64,000 bases of DNA from Xanthomonas hortorum pv. cynarae (GCF_002939985.1 NZ_MDFM01000009.1:62001-126000); one strand, 5' to 3'; numbered from the stretch's first letter, positions 48,029-57,277 are shown. The notes: a model not told the origin generated them from the letters alone. Program-made: numbers and translations.

Positions 48029-48305
48029 GGGCATTTCCGAAACGCACGTTCGCGACGCGAGCGGACTGCGCGAGATTGTTTCCGCAACCCAGGCAGCAGG
48101 CACTCGCATGCAGCAGCCACTTCGTTTTCGATGGGATTTTTGCGCACACACAAACGCATCGCCTGCGCATCTATCCATGCTTGAAGCGTGAGTTCGTCAC
48201 TCAGCCATCGAGAGCATAAACACCAAGCCTCAACAAAGCTCAACGCGTGCTCTCGCAAAGACGCACGCGCTTATGCTCGGTGTCCTTTCATGCGACTGGG
48301 CTTCC

Positions 48306-50414
48306 ATGTCACCGATCAAGACCTCTACGCTCGCTCTGGCACTGGTTGTAGCCCTGGCGAGCTGCAAGCGCGAAGCCGACGACAGCAGCACGCCCGCGCA
48401 AACGGCTGCGCCGACGCGCGCATCGGCAACCGCCGCCACCGCCACAACCAAATCCTCGTTCGACATCAACGAGCTGGACACGGCAACAAGCGCTTGCCAG
48501 AACCTGGATACGTTCGTCAACGCCAAATGGGCCAAAGCCAATCCGATTCCGGCCGACCGCACCAGCTGGGGCGTGTTCGACGAACTGACGGAAAAGAGCC
48601 TGGTCACGCAGCGAGAGATTGTTGAAAGCGCCGCCAAGCAGGCAGACAAGCAAGCCGACCCGCTTGCACGCAAACTTGGTCTGCTTTATGCCTCGGGGAT
48701 GGACGAAGCCGCCATCGAGGCGGCGGGAGACCAGCCGATCCGCTCGCAGCTGGAGGCCATTGGCGCGCTGAAATCCGCCAAGGATGTCGCCGCGTACATC
48801 ACCAGCCGCTATGCGGAGGGCGATGGCAAGGTGTTCGAGTTCGGCGCAAGCGAAGACTTCCACAAGGCATACCGGCAAATCGCCTTTGCCAACGAAGGCG
48901 GCCTGGGCCTGCCGACCAAGGATTACTACACCGCTGCCGAATACGCCCCCATCCGTGAGGCCTATCTGGCCTATATCGCCAAGTCGTTCGAGCTCACCGG
49001 CAGCGATGCCGACGCGGCCAAGGCGCAGGCGAAGGACGTGATGGCACTTGAATCGCAACTGGCTGCCGCGTCGCTGGCGCCAACCGATGCACGCCAACCC
49101 AAGAACCAATATCACTTCGTCAGCGTTGCCGAGTCAGACAAGCTCACCCCGCACTTTTCATGGAAAGACTTCTTCGCCGCGCAAGGCGTGGATGTCGGTG
49201 CGGGCTTCTCGTTGTCGCAACCGCGTTTCTTCGCAGCGTTCGACCATCAGTTGGCCAGTGCACCAATTGCACAGTGGCAGGCCTACCTGCGCTTCCATAC
49301 CATCGACGAGGCATCCAAACAGCTCAGCAAGGCATTCGTCGACAACAACTTCGCCTTCTATAGCAAGGCCCTGTCCGGACAACCGGAGCAACGCCCACGT
49401 TGGAAACGCGTCCTGCGCGCGGTCGACGAAGCCATGGGCGAAGGCCTTGGCCAGCTCTACGTCGCCAAGGTCTTCACGCCCGAAGCTAAGCAACGCGCTG
49501 CCGAATTGGTCGACAACGTCCGCGCAGCGCTCAAGACGCGCATCGAAAACGTCGATTGGATGAGCAACGAAACCAAAACAAAGGCGCTTGCAAAGTGGGA
49601 GGCCTTCCTGCCTAAGATCGGCTATCCAGACACCTGGCGTGACTGGTCGGGGCTGGAGATCGTTCCCGGGGCCTACTACCGCAATCTGCAGGCGGCGGCC
49701 AAGTTCAATTATCACTACGACATCGCCCAGATCGGCAAACCCACCGATCGCAAGCGGTGGTCAATGCCTCCGCAGACGGTCAACGCGTACTACAGCCCGA
49801 GTACCAACACCATCAATTTCCCGGCCGGCATCCTGCAACCGCCGTTCTTCGACGCCAACGCCGACGATGCCCTGAACTACGGCGCCATCGGCGCGATCAT
49901 CGGGCACGAAGCCACGCATGGCTTCGACGATCAAGGCAGCCAGTTCGATGGCGCGGGCAACAACGTCAATTGGTGGACTGCGCAGGATCGCAAGGCATTC
50001 GAGCAGCGTGCCGACGGCTTGGTGAAGCAGTTCGATGCGTATGTTCCCTTGCCGAGTCACCCCACAATGCATGTCAACGGCAGACTCACTCTGGGCGAAA
50101 ACATCGCCGACCTGGGCGGTATCAACATTGCCTACGACGCGCTGCAGACCGCACTGCGTCAGCACCCTGAGCGCGTTGCGAATATTGACGGGTACACCCC
50201 CGAGCAGCGGTTTTTCCTGGGCTTTGCGCGTAACTGGCGTGGACTCACACGTGAGCAGCAACAGCTGGTCTACCTCGCGAGCGACCCCCACTCACCGGAC
50301 AATCTGCGCGCCATCGCCGCACCCTCCAACATGCCGCAATTTGCCACCGCGTTTGCGTGCAAGCCCGGCGACGCGATGGTGCGGCCTGAGAAAGACCGCG
50401 TGGTGATCTGGTAG
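48306..50414 (+). CDS. pepO: M13-family (PepO/neprilysin-like) metallopeptidase lipoprotein
   Basis: 702-residue zinc endopeptidase, probably anchored in the outer membrane facing the periplasm. The signal peptide ends in the lipobox LASC. The M13 N-domain (TACQNLDTFVNAKWAKANPIP, GLGLPTKDYYT) is followed by the catalytic half: NAYYSPS, zinc site IIGHEATHGFDDQG near residue 533, third ligand GENIADLGGI and the transition-state His in DPHSPDNLRAIAAPSN. All catalytic residues are present. It ends VVIW as the family usually does. It is the middle gene of three tandem M13 paralogues and the only one that looks active. Confidence 0.94.
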   Translation: MSPIKTSTLALALVVALASCKREADDSSTPAQTAAPTRASATAATATTKSSFDINELDTATSACQNLDTFVNAKWAKANPIPADRTSWGVFDELTEKSLVTQREIVESAAKQADKQADPLARKLGLLYASGMDEAAIEAAGDQPIRSQLEAIGALKSAKDVAAYITSRYAEGDGKVFEFGASEDFHKAYRQIAFANEGGLGLPTKDYYTAAEYAPIREAYLAYIAKSFELTGSDADAAKAQAKDVMALESQLAAASLAPTDARQPKNQYHFVSVAESDKLTPHFSWKDFFAAQGVDVGAGFSLSQPRFFAAFDHQLASAPIAQWQAYLRFHTIDEASKQLSKAFVDNNFAFYSKALSGQPEQRPRWKRVLRAVDEAMGEGLGQLYVAKVFTPEAKQRAAELVDNVRAALKTRIENVDWMSNETKTKALAKWEAFLPKIGYPDTWRDWSGLEIVPGAYYRNLQAAAKFNYHYDIAQIGKPTDRKRWSMPPQTVNAYYSPSTNTINFPAGILQPPFFDANADDALNYGAIGAIIGHEATHGFDDQGSQFDGAGNNVNWWTAQDRKAFEQRADGLVKQFDAYVPLPSHPTMHVNGRLTLGENIADLGGINIAYDALQTALRQHPERVANIDGYTPEQRFFLGFARNWRGLTREQQQLVYLASDPHSPDNLRAIAAPSNMPQFATAFACKPGDAMVRPEKDRVVIW

Positions 50415-50601
50415 GGCGCTGCGCTAGTCACTGCCTGCAAGCGCTTTCAACACGACAGCAACACGCACAGGCCCGCACCCGCGGTCCTGTCGCGTTCATG
50501 CAAGCGGCCGGCACCGAGGACAAACGGCAGCTCGCGCCCGCCTGCACGAGGCGCAGCCTTGCTAAACTCCGCCGACTTCAATCTGGCCACCCTTCTTCTC
50601 G

Positions 50602-52614
50602 ATGCCCACCATTCGTCCGCTTGCCCTCGCTCTTGGCTTCAGCCTGATCACGCTGCTGTCCGCCCCCGACGCCGACGCCGCGCGCAAGAAGAAGGCCGCT
50701 CCCAAGGCCCCGGCCGTCTCGGCGGCGTGTACCGATTTCTACGATTACGCCAATGCCGGCTGGCTCAAGGCCAATCCGTTGCCGCAGACCGGCGCCGTCA
50801 CCGCACTGGGCCAGTTGTCCGAGCGCGCCCTGCAGCAGCAGCGCGAATTGCTGGACGCCTCGATGAAGACCCCGCAGGGCAACGTGCAGAAGTTGCTCGG
50901 CGACTTCTGGGCCAGCGGCCTGGACGAAGCCTCGGTCGAAAAGGACGGCTCCAACCCCATCGCCCCCTTGCTGGCGCGCATCGACGCGATCAAGAAGGCC
51001 AAGGATGTGCCCGCTTCCATCGCCGCGCTGCATCAGGTCGGTATCCCGGTCGGCTTCAACTTCGGTCCGGACGTGGATCTGAGGGCCCTGGATCGCCACA
51101 TCGGTTACTTCATGCAAGGCGGCATGGGCCTGCCTGATCCGGCGTTCTACACCCGCACCGATGCCGACACCCAGGCGCTGATGGGCCGCTACCGCAGCTA
51201 CGTCAAGCAGATGCTGGCGCTGACCGGCACCCCGGCCGACCGCCTCGAAGCCGATGCGGCGTCGGTACTGCAGATCGAAACCGCGCTGGCACGCAGTGCG
51301 CAGTCGGTGCCGGGCATCAACAACCCGTTCAACAACTACGCCCCGATCGCCACCAAGGAACTGACCAAGCAGTACAAGAACCTGCGCCTGGCCGACTTTC
51401 TGGAAGCGCAGGGCGTCAAGGACGATCTGGTGTCGATGGCCGACCCGGCCATGTTCAAGCAGCTCGACAGCATGATCGTCAGCATCAAGCCGGACCAGTG
51501 GAAGGCCTATCTGCGCTGGCGCGTGGGCGATGCGATGGCGCCGTATCTGTCCAAGAGCTTCCACGATGCCGAATACCAGTTCCGCGGCCGTCTGCTGCGT
51601 GGCGATGCATTGCCGCCGCAGCGCTGGCAGCAGGTGCTGGACGCGATCAATATCGCCGCCGGCCCGATGCTCGGTCGCGAATACGTGGCGCGTTACCTGA
51701 GCAGCGACACCCGCCGTCAGGCCGAAGCCATTGCCGACCAAGTGCGCGATGCACAGCTGGCCGCGCTGGAGCGCACCGGCTGGGGCAACGGCGAGGTGAT
51801 CGCCGAAGCCAAGGCCAAACTGTCGGCGATGAAGATCGAGGTCGGCGCACCGCGTCGTGACCTGGACTACACCGTGCAGCCGATGGGCCGCGGCAGCTTC
51901 GGCGGCAACATGCTGATCGCCTCGACCTGGCGTCACCGCGAAGAAATGAAGCGCATCGGCAAGGGCAACGCCGACCGTCGTTGGGACGTACTGCCGCAGC
52001 AGCCGGCAGTGGCCTACGACATCGCGCAGAACCGTCTGATCATCACCGCCGCCGTATTGCAGGCACCGGTGCTGACCGCCGGCAGCACCCCGGCCGCGCA
52101 GTACGGCGCCTACGGCGCGCTGGTGGCACACGAAATCACCCGTGCCATCGACGCCAAGGGCTCGCTGGTGGATGCCAAGGGCGAGTTGCGCAGCTGGTGG
52201 ACGCCGGCCGAGAAGACCAGCTGGACGTTGCTGACTGGCAAGGTGGCCAATCAGTTCGCCGCTTATCCGTACCCGGGCGTGCCCAACGTCAAGGTCAACG
52301 GCGCGCAGACCGCCGAAGAAAACCTGGCCGACCTGGCCGGCATCGAACTGGCCTGGCAGGCCTTCAGCAAGGCCCAGCCGGCCGCCACCGAGGCCGACAA
52401 GCAGGCGTTCTTCACTGCCTGGGCCGGCCTGTGGGCACAGCAGCTGTCGCCGAACGAAGCGGTGCAGCGTGCAAGCGCAGATATCCGTGCGCCGGGCCAG
52501 TGGCGTACCAACGGCCCGCTGTCCAACTTGCCCGAGTTCGGTGCAGCGTTCACCTGCAAGCCGGGCCAGCCGATGCAGCGTGTGGATACCGAGCAGTTGA
52601 AGATCTGGCGCTGA
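50602..52614 (+). CDS. M13-family peptidase homologue with degenerate active site (probable pseudoenzyme)
   Basis: 670-residue secreted paralogue. The signal peptide (LALGFSLITLLSAPDADA) has no lipobox, and a lysine-rich linker follows. Overall it aligns with the other two M13 proteins (CTDFYDYANAGWLKANPLP, MGLPDPAFYT, AFTCKPGQPM, LKIW). Three active-site features are changed: HExxH reads HEITR, so one zinc His is Arg; NAYY reads VAYD; and the late His in D-x-H-x-P reads DIRAPGQW. The Glu of HE and the ENLAD ligand remain. The frame and codon use are intact, so it is probably an expressed binding or regulatory protein. A strong terminator follows. Confidence 0.9.
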   Translation: MPTIRPLALALGFSLITLLSAPDADAARKKKAAPKAPAVSAACTDFYDYANAGWLKANPLPQTGAVTALGQLSERALQQQRELLDASMKTPQGNVQKLLGDFWASGLDEASVEKDGSNPIAPLLARIDAIKKAKDVPASIAALHQVGIPVGFNFGPDVDLRALDRHIGYFMQGGMGLPDPAFYTRTDADTQALMGRYRSYVKQMLALTGTPADRLEADAASVLQIETALARSAQSVPGINNPFNNYAPIATKELTKQYKNLRLADFLEAQGVKDDLVSMADPAMFKQLDSMIVSIKPDQWKAYLRWRVGDAMAPYLSKSFHDAEYQFRGRLLRGDALPPQRWQQVLDAINIAAGPMLGREYVARYLSSDTRRQAEAIADQVRDAQLAALERTGWGNGEVIAEAKAKLSAMKIEVGAPRRDLDYTVQPMGRGSFGGNMLIASTWRHREEMKRIGKGNADRRWDVLPQQPAVAYDIAQNRLIITAAVLQAPVLTAGSTPAAQYGAYGALVAHEITRAIDAKGSLVDAKGELRSWWTPAEKTSWTLLTGKVANQFAAYPYPGVPNVKVNGAQTAEENLADLAGIELAWQAFSKAQPAATEADKQAFFTAWAGLWAQQLSPNEAVQRASADIRAPGQWRTNGPLSNLPEFGAAFTCKPGQPMQRVDTEQLKIWR

Positions 52615-52670
52615 TTTCAGCGCCAGACACAGTCACTGGAAATAAACACCCAGTCACTGGAAATAAAAAA

Positions 52671-52697
52671 GAGCGCGGATTCCGCGCTCTTTTTTTG
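52671..52697 (+). terminator. rho-independent terminator after the third M13 gene
   Basis: GAGCGCGGA pairs with TCCGCGCTC across one base and is followed by eight T. A 17-bp direct repeat CAGTCACTGGAAATAAA occurs twice just before it (52630-52646, 52651-52667). Confidence 0.93.
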
Positions 52698-52758
52698 TCT
52701 GTCTCGTTTTGTCTGTCTCGCACGTTCTTCCATCCCGAAGAACCACGCCCTGCTCTTC

Positions 52759-52826
52759 GTAGGAGCGGCCCTGGCCGCGATGAGGCGTTACCGATAACGC
52801 CCCATCGCGGCCAAGGCCGCTCCTAC
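52759..52826. repeat. GTAGGAGC palindromic REP element
   Basis: GTAGGAGCGGCCCTGGCCGCGATGAGGCGTTA and its inverted arm ending GGCCGCTCCTAC form a long near-perfect hairpin. The centre GCGTTACCGATAACGC resembles that of 31973-32040. It lies between converging genes. Confidence 0.85.
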
Positions 52827-52859
52827 CGCTCAGCGCCTATCTGATCCGCCGCCACTCTC

Positions 52860-53555
52860 TCAACGCACCACGCGCAACGGCGGCTTGCGACCACCTTTCC
52901 CACCCTTGCCGCCGCTGCCGCCGAACGGCGATTGGCCACGCCAGTAACGAATCATCAGCCAACCGAACAGCATGCCGCCCAGATGCGCGAAATGCGCCAC
53001 GCCCGGCTGCCAGCCGGTTGCACCCAGAAACAGTTCGATCGCACCGAACACAATCACGAAGGTGCGCGCCTTCATCGGGATCGGCGGAAACAGCAGCATC
53101 ACCCGCTGGTTGGGAAACAACATGCCGTAGGCCAGCAACAGGCCAAACACCCCGCCCGAGGCACCCACCACCGGTGCGCCACTCTGGGTGAACCAGGCCA
53201 TCAGCAGCTGGCACACGCCAGCGCCGGCCACACACACCAGGTAATAGGTCAGAAAGCGTTTCTGCCCCCAGGTTTGCTCCAGCGCCGCGCCGAACATGAA
53301 AAGCGCCAGCATGTTGAAGAACAGATGGTTGAAGCCACCGTGCAAAAACGCATAGGTCAGCAACTGCCACGGCATGAAGCTGGCGCCGGGCGAGAACGCA
53401 TCGAAACCGTTGGAAATCGGCCACAACATCAGCGACGACAACGCCGCATCGGAGGGCAGCACACCGGCGCCCAGGTCGCCCAATGCCCACTGCAACAGGA
53501 ACAAGCCGATATTGGCGATCAATAACGCTTTGGTGACGGGCGGCAGTTGTGGCAT
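52860..53555 (-). CDS. rhomboid-family intramembrane serine protease
   Basis: 231-residue polytopic protein, the compact bacterial rhomboid form with about six helices. Seen: ALLIANIGLFLLQWALG, YAFLHGGFNHLFFNMLALFMFG, GQKRFLTYYLVCVAGAGVCQLL, the nucleophile Ser in VVGASGGVFGLLLAYG near residue 137 and the catalytic His in VAHFAHLGGMLFGW near residue 196. The C-terminus is Gly/Lys-rich and cytosolic. I start at MPQLPPVTKALL. It is a separate family member from the larger rhomboid at 29870-31336. Confidence 0.93.
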   Translation of the reverse strand: MPQLPPVTKALLIANIGLFLLQWALGDLGAGVLPSDAALSSLMLWPISNGFDAFSPGASFMPWQLLTYAFLHGGFNHLFFNMLALFMFGAALEQTWGQKRFLTYYLVCVAGAGVCQLLMAWFTQSGAPVVGASGGVFGLLLAYGMLFPNQRVMLLFPPIPMKARTFVIVFGAIELFLGATGWQPGVAHFAHLGGMLFGWLMIRYWRGQSPFGGSGGKGGKGGRKPPLRVVR

Positions 53556-53595
53556 GGCGGCATCCTTCGGAATGCCAACCATCATAACGGCAGGC

Positions 53596-54003
53596 TTATG
53601 AAGGCCCCCACACAGCCGCATCCAGGGTTTGCGCGGCACTGGCACGCCGCACCCGCCCCTGCTCCACCGCAACGCCCTCGGCACGCAGGCGCCGACATTG
53701 CTCGCGGTAGCCAGACGAGCCTTCCGGCAACGCGATCCGGCCATCGCTGCGCAGCACACGATGCCAGGGCAGCTGCGGATCGTCGTTGCCGCTGAGTACG
53801 CGCGCCACCAGCCGCGCCCGACCGGGAAGGCCGGCACGCAGCGCGACTTCGCCGTAACCGGCAATCTGGCCGGAAGGAATCGCACGGATCACTTCAAAGA
53901 TGCGCAGTCGTGCCTGCTCGCTGGAGAGCGCCGCACCATTGGACGCGGAACGCGCAGCTGGCTTGGCACACGGACGAGGACTGGCTTGGCGAGGCTTGGA
54001 CAT
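53596..54003 (-). CDS. alkyltransferase-like protein (MGMT homologue without the active Cys)
   Basis: 135-residue protein related to the DNA-binding domain of O6-alkylguanine transferases. The segment FEVIRAIPSGQIAGYGEVALRAGLPGRARLVARVLS provides the helix-turn-helix and arginine finger. The active site PCHRV is PWHRV, so it cannot accept an alkyl group. This is the hallmark of ATL proteins, which bind alkylated guanine and flag it for nucleotide excision repair. The N-terminal 40 residues are basic and low-complexity. It starts MSKPRQASPRP and ends 40 bp before the rhomboid gene on the same strand. Confidence 0.9.
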   Translation of the reverse strand: MSKPRQASPRPCAKPAARSASNGAALSSEQARLRIFEVIRAIPSGQIAGYGEVALRAGLPGRARLVARVLSGNDDPQLPWHRVLRSDGRIALPEGSSGYREQCRRLRAEGVAVEQGRVRRASAAQTLDAAVWGPS

Positions 54004-54029
54004 CACGCAAGAATGCCACTTAAGGATAG

Positions 54030-54229
54030 AAGCCCCTCTCCCGCCGGGAGAGGGGTTGGGGTGAGGGTACGGGCGCAGCCACGCACGGCTGAACAAGCAA
54101 GGCAGTCAAACGCTACGCAACGCCGAATGAGGTACCGCCGACATTGAACACCGGCTCCAGGTTGATCGATGCATCGCTTGTACCGACCCTCACCCCACCC
54201 CCTCTCCCGGGGGAGAGGGGCTTTGAGCT
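54030..54229. repeat. inverted pair of GGGAGAGGGG REP-like repeats
   Basis: CCCCTCTCCCGCCGGGAGAGGGGTTGGGGTGAGGGTACGG at about 54033 faces its inverted relative ACCCTCACCCCACCCCCTCTCCCGGGGGAGAGGGG at about 54186. The 100 bp between them show no gene. It lies between the ATL gene and glutathione reductase. Confidence 0.78.
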
Positions 54230-54280
54230 GCTGCTCTCGTCCGCGCAGCTACAACCGCCACAGCTGCCGCAACCACCACC

Positions 54281-55651
54281 TCAATGCATCAACACAATCT
54301 CTTCGGACGAAGTGGGATGAATCGCCACGGTCTCGTCGAAGTCGCGCTTGGTCGCGCCCATCTTCACTGCCACCGCAAACCCCTGCAGCATTTCGTCCGC
54401 ACTCTCGCCCAGCAGGTGCACACCGACCACGCGCTCCTCCTCGCCCACGCACACCAGTTTGAACAGGCTGCGCTGGGGTGAATCGGCCAGTGCATGCAGC
54501 ATCGGGCGGAAGTTGCTGCGGTAGACGCGCACTGCACCGTGGTAACGCTCGCGCGCCTGCTCTTCGGTCAGTCCAACATGCCCGAGCGGCGGATGCGAGA
54601 ACACCACGCTCGGCACGCCTTCGTAGTCCATGCGCGCATCCGGCTGATTGCCGAACAGGCGATCCATCAGCTTGCGACCGGCCGTGATCGCCACCGGCGT
54701 CAGCCCGACCTTGCCGCCGACATCGCCGATCGCATGAATATTCGGCACGCTGGTGGTCTGACCCTCGTCCACCACGATTTCGCCTTTTTCGCCCAGCGCG
54801 ATACCAACCGCCTCCAGACCCAGCCCAGCGGTATTGGCGCGTCGACCCGCGGCAAAAAACACCTTGTCGAAGACATCATTGCCCTGCTCGCTCGTATGCG
54901 CCGGGTGCCCATGCACATGCAGCCCACCGTCGGCATCGCGCTCCAGGCCGGTGGTACAAAATCCGAAATGCAGGCGCACGCCGAGATGGCGCAGGTTGTC
55001 GGCCAGCTGCAGGGTCAGTTCGGCATCGAAACGCTCCAGCAGCCGCTCGCCCTGCACGAACAGATGCACGCGGCTACCCAGCGCCTGCAGCAAGCCGGCG
55101 ATTTCAACCGCGATATAGCCGCCACCGACAATCGCCACCTGTGCGGGCGCATGGCAGAGATTGAAGAAATCGTCGGACACTTCGCCGTGCTCGGCACCGT
55201 CCACGTCCGGGCGCAGTGGATGCGCACCGGTGGCGATCACGATGTGCTCGGCGGTCACCGGCACGCCGTCGCTGCCCATGAGGGTGTGCCGGTCCTGCAA
55301 CACGCCGCGTTGCGGAATCATCACCACGCCATCCTCATCGAGCCGGCGCCGATAACTGGCATGGATGTTGGCGATGTAGCCCTGCCGATGCGTGACCAGT
55401 TCCTGCCACGCCAATGTCGGCCGCGGCACATCGAAACCGAGCGCGCTGGCCAGTGCGATTTTTCCGGCCAGATCGGCTGCCAACCACATCGCCTTCTTCG
55501 GTACGCAGCCCAGATTGACGCAGGTGCCACCCAACTCGTTCGGCTCCATGATCGCCACGCGGGCGCCGTGTTTTGCCGCGCGAAATGCCGCCGCCAATCC
55601 ACCGGAACCGCCGCCCAGGATCACCACGTCGTAGTCGTAACGGGCGCTCAT
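54281..55651 (-). CDS. gor: glutathione-disulfide reductase
   Basis: 456-residue FAD enzyme that reduces GSSG with NADPH. The N-terminus VVILGGGSGGLAAAFRAAKHGARVAIME binds FAD, the redox disulfide is in LGGTCVNLGCVPKK near residue 42, the NADPH domain begins QVAIVGGGYIAVEIAGLL near residue 170, and the C-terminal interface carries the catalytic pair in AIHPTSSEEIV. SGGLAAA with GGTCVNLGCVPKK and the ending SEEIV mark Gor among related disulfide reductases. The start MSARYDYDVV overlaps the stop of a decayed upstream gene (ATGA). Confidence 0.92.
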   Translation of the reverse strand: MSARYDYDVVILGGGSGGLAAAFRAAKHGARVAIMEPNELGGTCVNLGCVPKKAMWLAADLAGKIALASALGFDVPRPTLAWQELVTHRQGYIANIHASYRRRLDEDGVVMIPQRGVLQDRHTLMGSDGVPVTAEHIVIATGAHPLRPDVDGAEHGEVSDDFFNLCHAPAQVAIVGGGYIAVEIAGLLQALGSRVHLFVQGERLLERFDAELTLQLADNLRHLGVRLHFGFCTTGLERDADGGLHVHGHPAHTSEQGNDVFDKVFFAAGRRANTAGLGLEAVGIALGEKGEIVVDEGQTTSVPNIHAIGDVGGKVGLTPVAITAGRKLMDRLFGNQPDARMDYEGVPSVVFSHPPLGHVGLTEEQARERYHGAVRVYRSNFRPMLHALADSPQRSLFKLVCVGEEERVVGVHLLGESADEMLQGFAVAVKMGATKRDFDETVAIHPTSSEEIVLMH

Positions 55652-55815
55652 GCGAATCGCTCCGCGCGGTAAACAGGCGGGTCCAGCGCAGGTGCGCGGC
55701 CCGTGATCAGATCGGCCATCAGTTGTTCGCTTGCAGTGCTCATGCTGATGGCGAGCATGCCATGCCCTGCCGCGAGCCAGACGTGAGGACGGACGGCAGG
55801 TCGCGCATGGTTTGT
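55648..55815 (-). pseudogene. C-terminal remnant of a D-amino-acid dehydrogenase (DadA-like)
   Basis: A 55-codon stretch reads ARPAVRPHVWLAAGHGMLAISMSTASEQLMADLITGRAPALDPPVY and ends RAERFA with a stop overlapping the gor start (ATGA). The VWLAAGHGMLAISM and LMADLITGR parts match the FAD-closing end of DadA-type dehydrogenases. The frame is closed by TAG upstream, and the rest of the gene is missing. It was likely co-translated with gor before decay. No feature is seen in 55816-55993. Confidence 0.7.
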
Positions 55816-55993
55816 CTATCGGCTGCAATCGGGCGCAATCAACCTGTCACCGGCGATCCAGTCGTCATGGCAGCGACGAGCAATACGTCATGATCCTGCC
55901 CACCACTGCGTGCTGGGCCTGCAGACCTGGCCTGGGAACTGCGCACAGTGCAATGCCGCGCAACCCGCAGCAATACGCGTGCTACGACACGTG

Positions 55994-57238
55994 TCACTCC
56001 AGGCACGCGCTGCCATGTCGCATCGGCGGCACGCGCAGATAGGTCACGCTACGCCACAGCCACTCCATCGGCCCGAAGCGGAACCAGCGCAGCCACAGCC
56101 GACTCAGCACCACCTGCAGCGCGAACAACCCCAGCGCAAACGGCAGCTGCCATGCGCGCGGCAACTGCTCGAAATAACCAAGCCCGTAACCGTAGAACAC
56201 CCACGTACATAACAACGACTGCAGCAGATAGTTGGTCAACGCCATGCGCCCGGCCGGTACGAGCCACGCCAGGCGCGGTGCAAGCCGCACCACCCATGCG
56301 GCATAACCCAGGCTCATCAGCGGCCCGGCGATCAACGACAAGGCGAAGGCGCCCGACACACGCAAGTCCAGACGCGCCGGATCCATCCACGGCTCCAACG
56401 CATAACTCACCAGCATCACGCCCAGCCCGAGCGGCAACACGCCATAACGCAACGTGCGAAACAGACGCGGAAAGCGCTCGGGTGCGGCAATCGCGCCGCT
56501 GCGCACAAACCAGCTGCCCAACAGAAACATGCCAAGCATCGCCGGGCCATTGATGCTCAGCCCGGTCATCGCTTCCTGCAGGTCATGCCAGCGCTGCAGC
56601 GTCGCTTGCAGGTACGTGCCGCTGCCGTACGCGGCGCGCTGCGCCTGTACGTTCGCGACCGCCTGCTGCGCCGCATCGGCCATCGCCGCCTTCCACTCCA
56701 TCGCAGCTGCCGGATCGGCCTGCGTCAACGTCCCTGCCGCGCCGTACAGCAGCATCAAGCCAGGCGCGCAGCAGTACACCAGCGCCGCAACCCACGGCAG
56801 CGCCACCGTTGGCACCGAGCGGGTGGCCAGCAACAGCAACGCCAGCAAGGCGTAGGTCACCAGAATATCGCCGGACCACAGCAGCAATGCATGGGCCAGC
56901 CCGATCGCCAGCAATCCAAGGGTCCGCCGCAGATACGTGCCGAAAAACGCGCGCCCGGCCTGCTCGGCGCGCTGCGCCATCACCGCAAAGCCCATGCCGA
57001 ACAACAACGCGAACAAGGTGTAGAACTTGCCCTGCACGAAGAAGTAGACCAGCGCATCGGCAACACGATCGATGCCATGCCAGTGCGGATCCACGCCGGT
57101 GAGCGCCAGATCGAGCGGGCCGACGAAGGCTTCGATATTCATCAGCAGGATGCCCAGCAGCGCAAAGCCGCGCAGCACATCCAGCACGACGATGCGCTCG
57201 GTTGCGGCAATGGGCTGCAGAAAATCGCGTGGTGTCAT
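55994..57238 (-). CDS. DUF418-domain membrane protein
   Basis: 414-residue polytopic protein with about ten helices. The N-terminus ERIVVLDVLRGFALLGILLMNIEAF is diagnostic of the heparan-acetyltransferase-like/DUF418 family, and the C-terminus carries GRMALTNYLLQSLLCTWVFYGYGLG. Members are suspected acyltransferases or transporters but have no proven reaction. I start at MTPRDFLQPIAATER, near the conserved motif, rather than 16 codons upstream. Confidence 0.9.
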   Translation of the reverse strand: MTPRDFLQPIAATERIVVLDVLRGFALLGILLMNIEAFVGPLDLALTGVDPHWHGIDRVADALVYFFVQGKFYTLFALLFGMGFAVMAQRAEQAGRAFFGTYLRRTLGLLAIGLAHALLLWSGDILVTYALLALLLLATRSVPTVALPWVAALVYCCAPGLMLLYGAAGTLTQADPAAAMEWKAAMADAAQQAVANVQAQRAAYGSGTYLQATLQRWHDLQEAMTGLSINGPAMLGMFLLGSWFVRSGAIAAPERFPRLFRTLRYGVLPLGLGVMLVSYALEPWMDPARLDLRVSGAFALSLIAGPLMSLGYAAWVVRLAPRLAWLVPAGRMALTNYLLQSLLCTWVFYGYGLGYFEQLPRAWQLPFALGLFALQVVLSRLWLRWFRFGPMEWLWRSVTYLRVPPMRHGSACLE

Positions 57239-57277
57239 CAAGGCTCGGAGCGTGGTGTGCACGACAAAATGCAAACA

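Noticed and set aside
45858..48170. 770-codon open frame on the minus strand opposite the first M13 gene
   Set aside because: It mirrors the M13 reading frame in GC-rich DNA. The translation is rich in Arg, Gly, Ala and His with no domain, and the plus-strand protein is clearly homologous to its neighbours.
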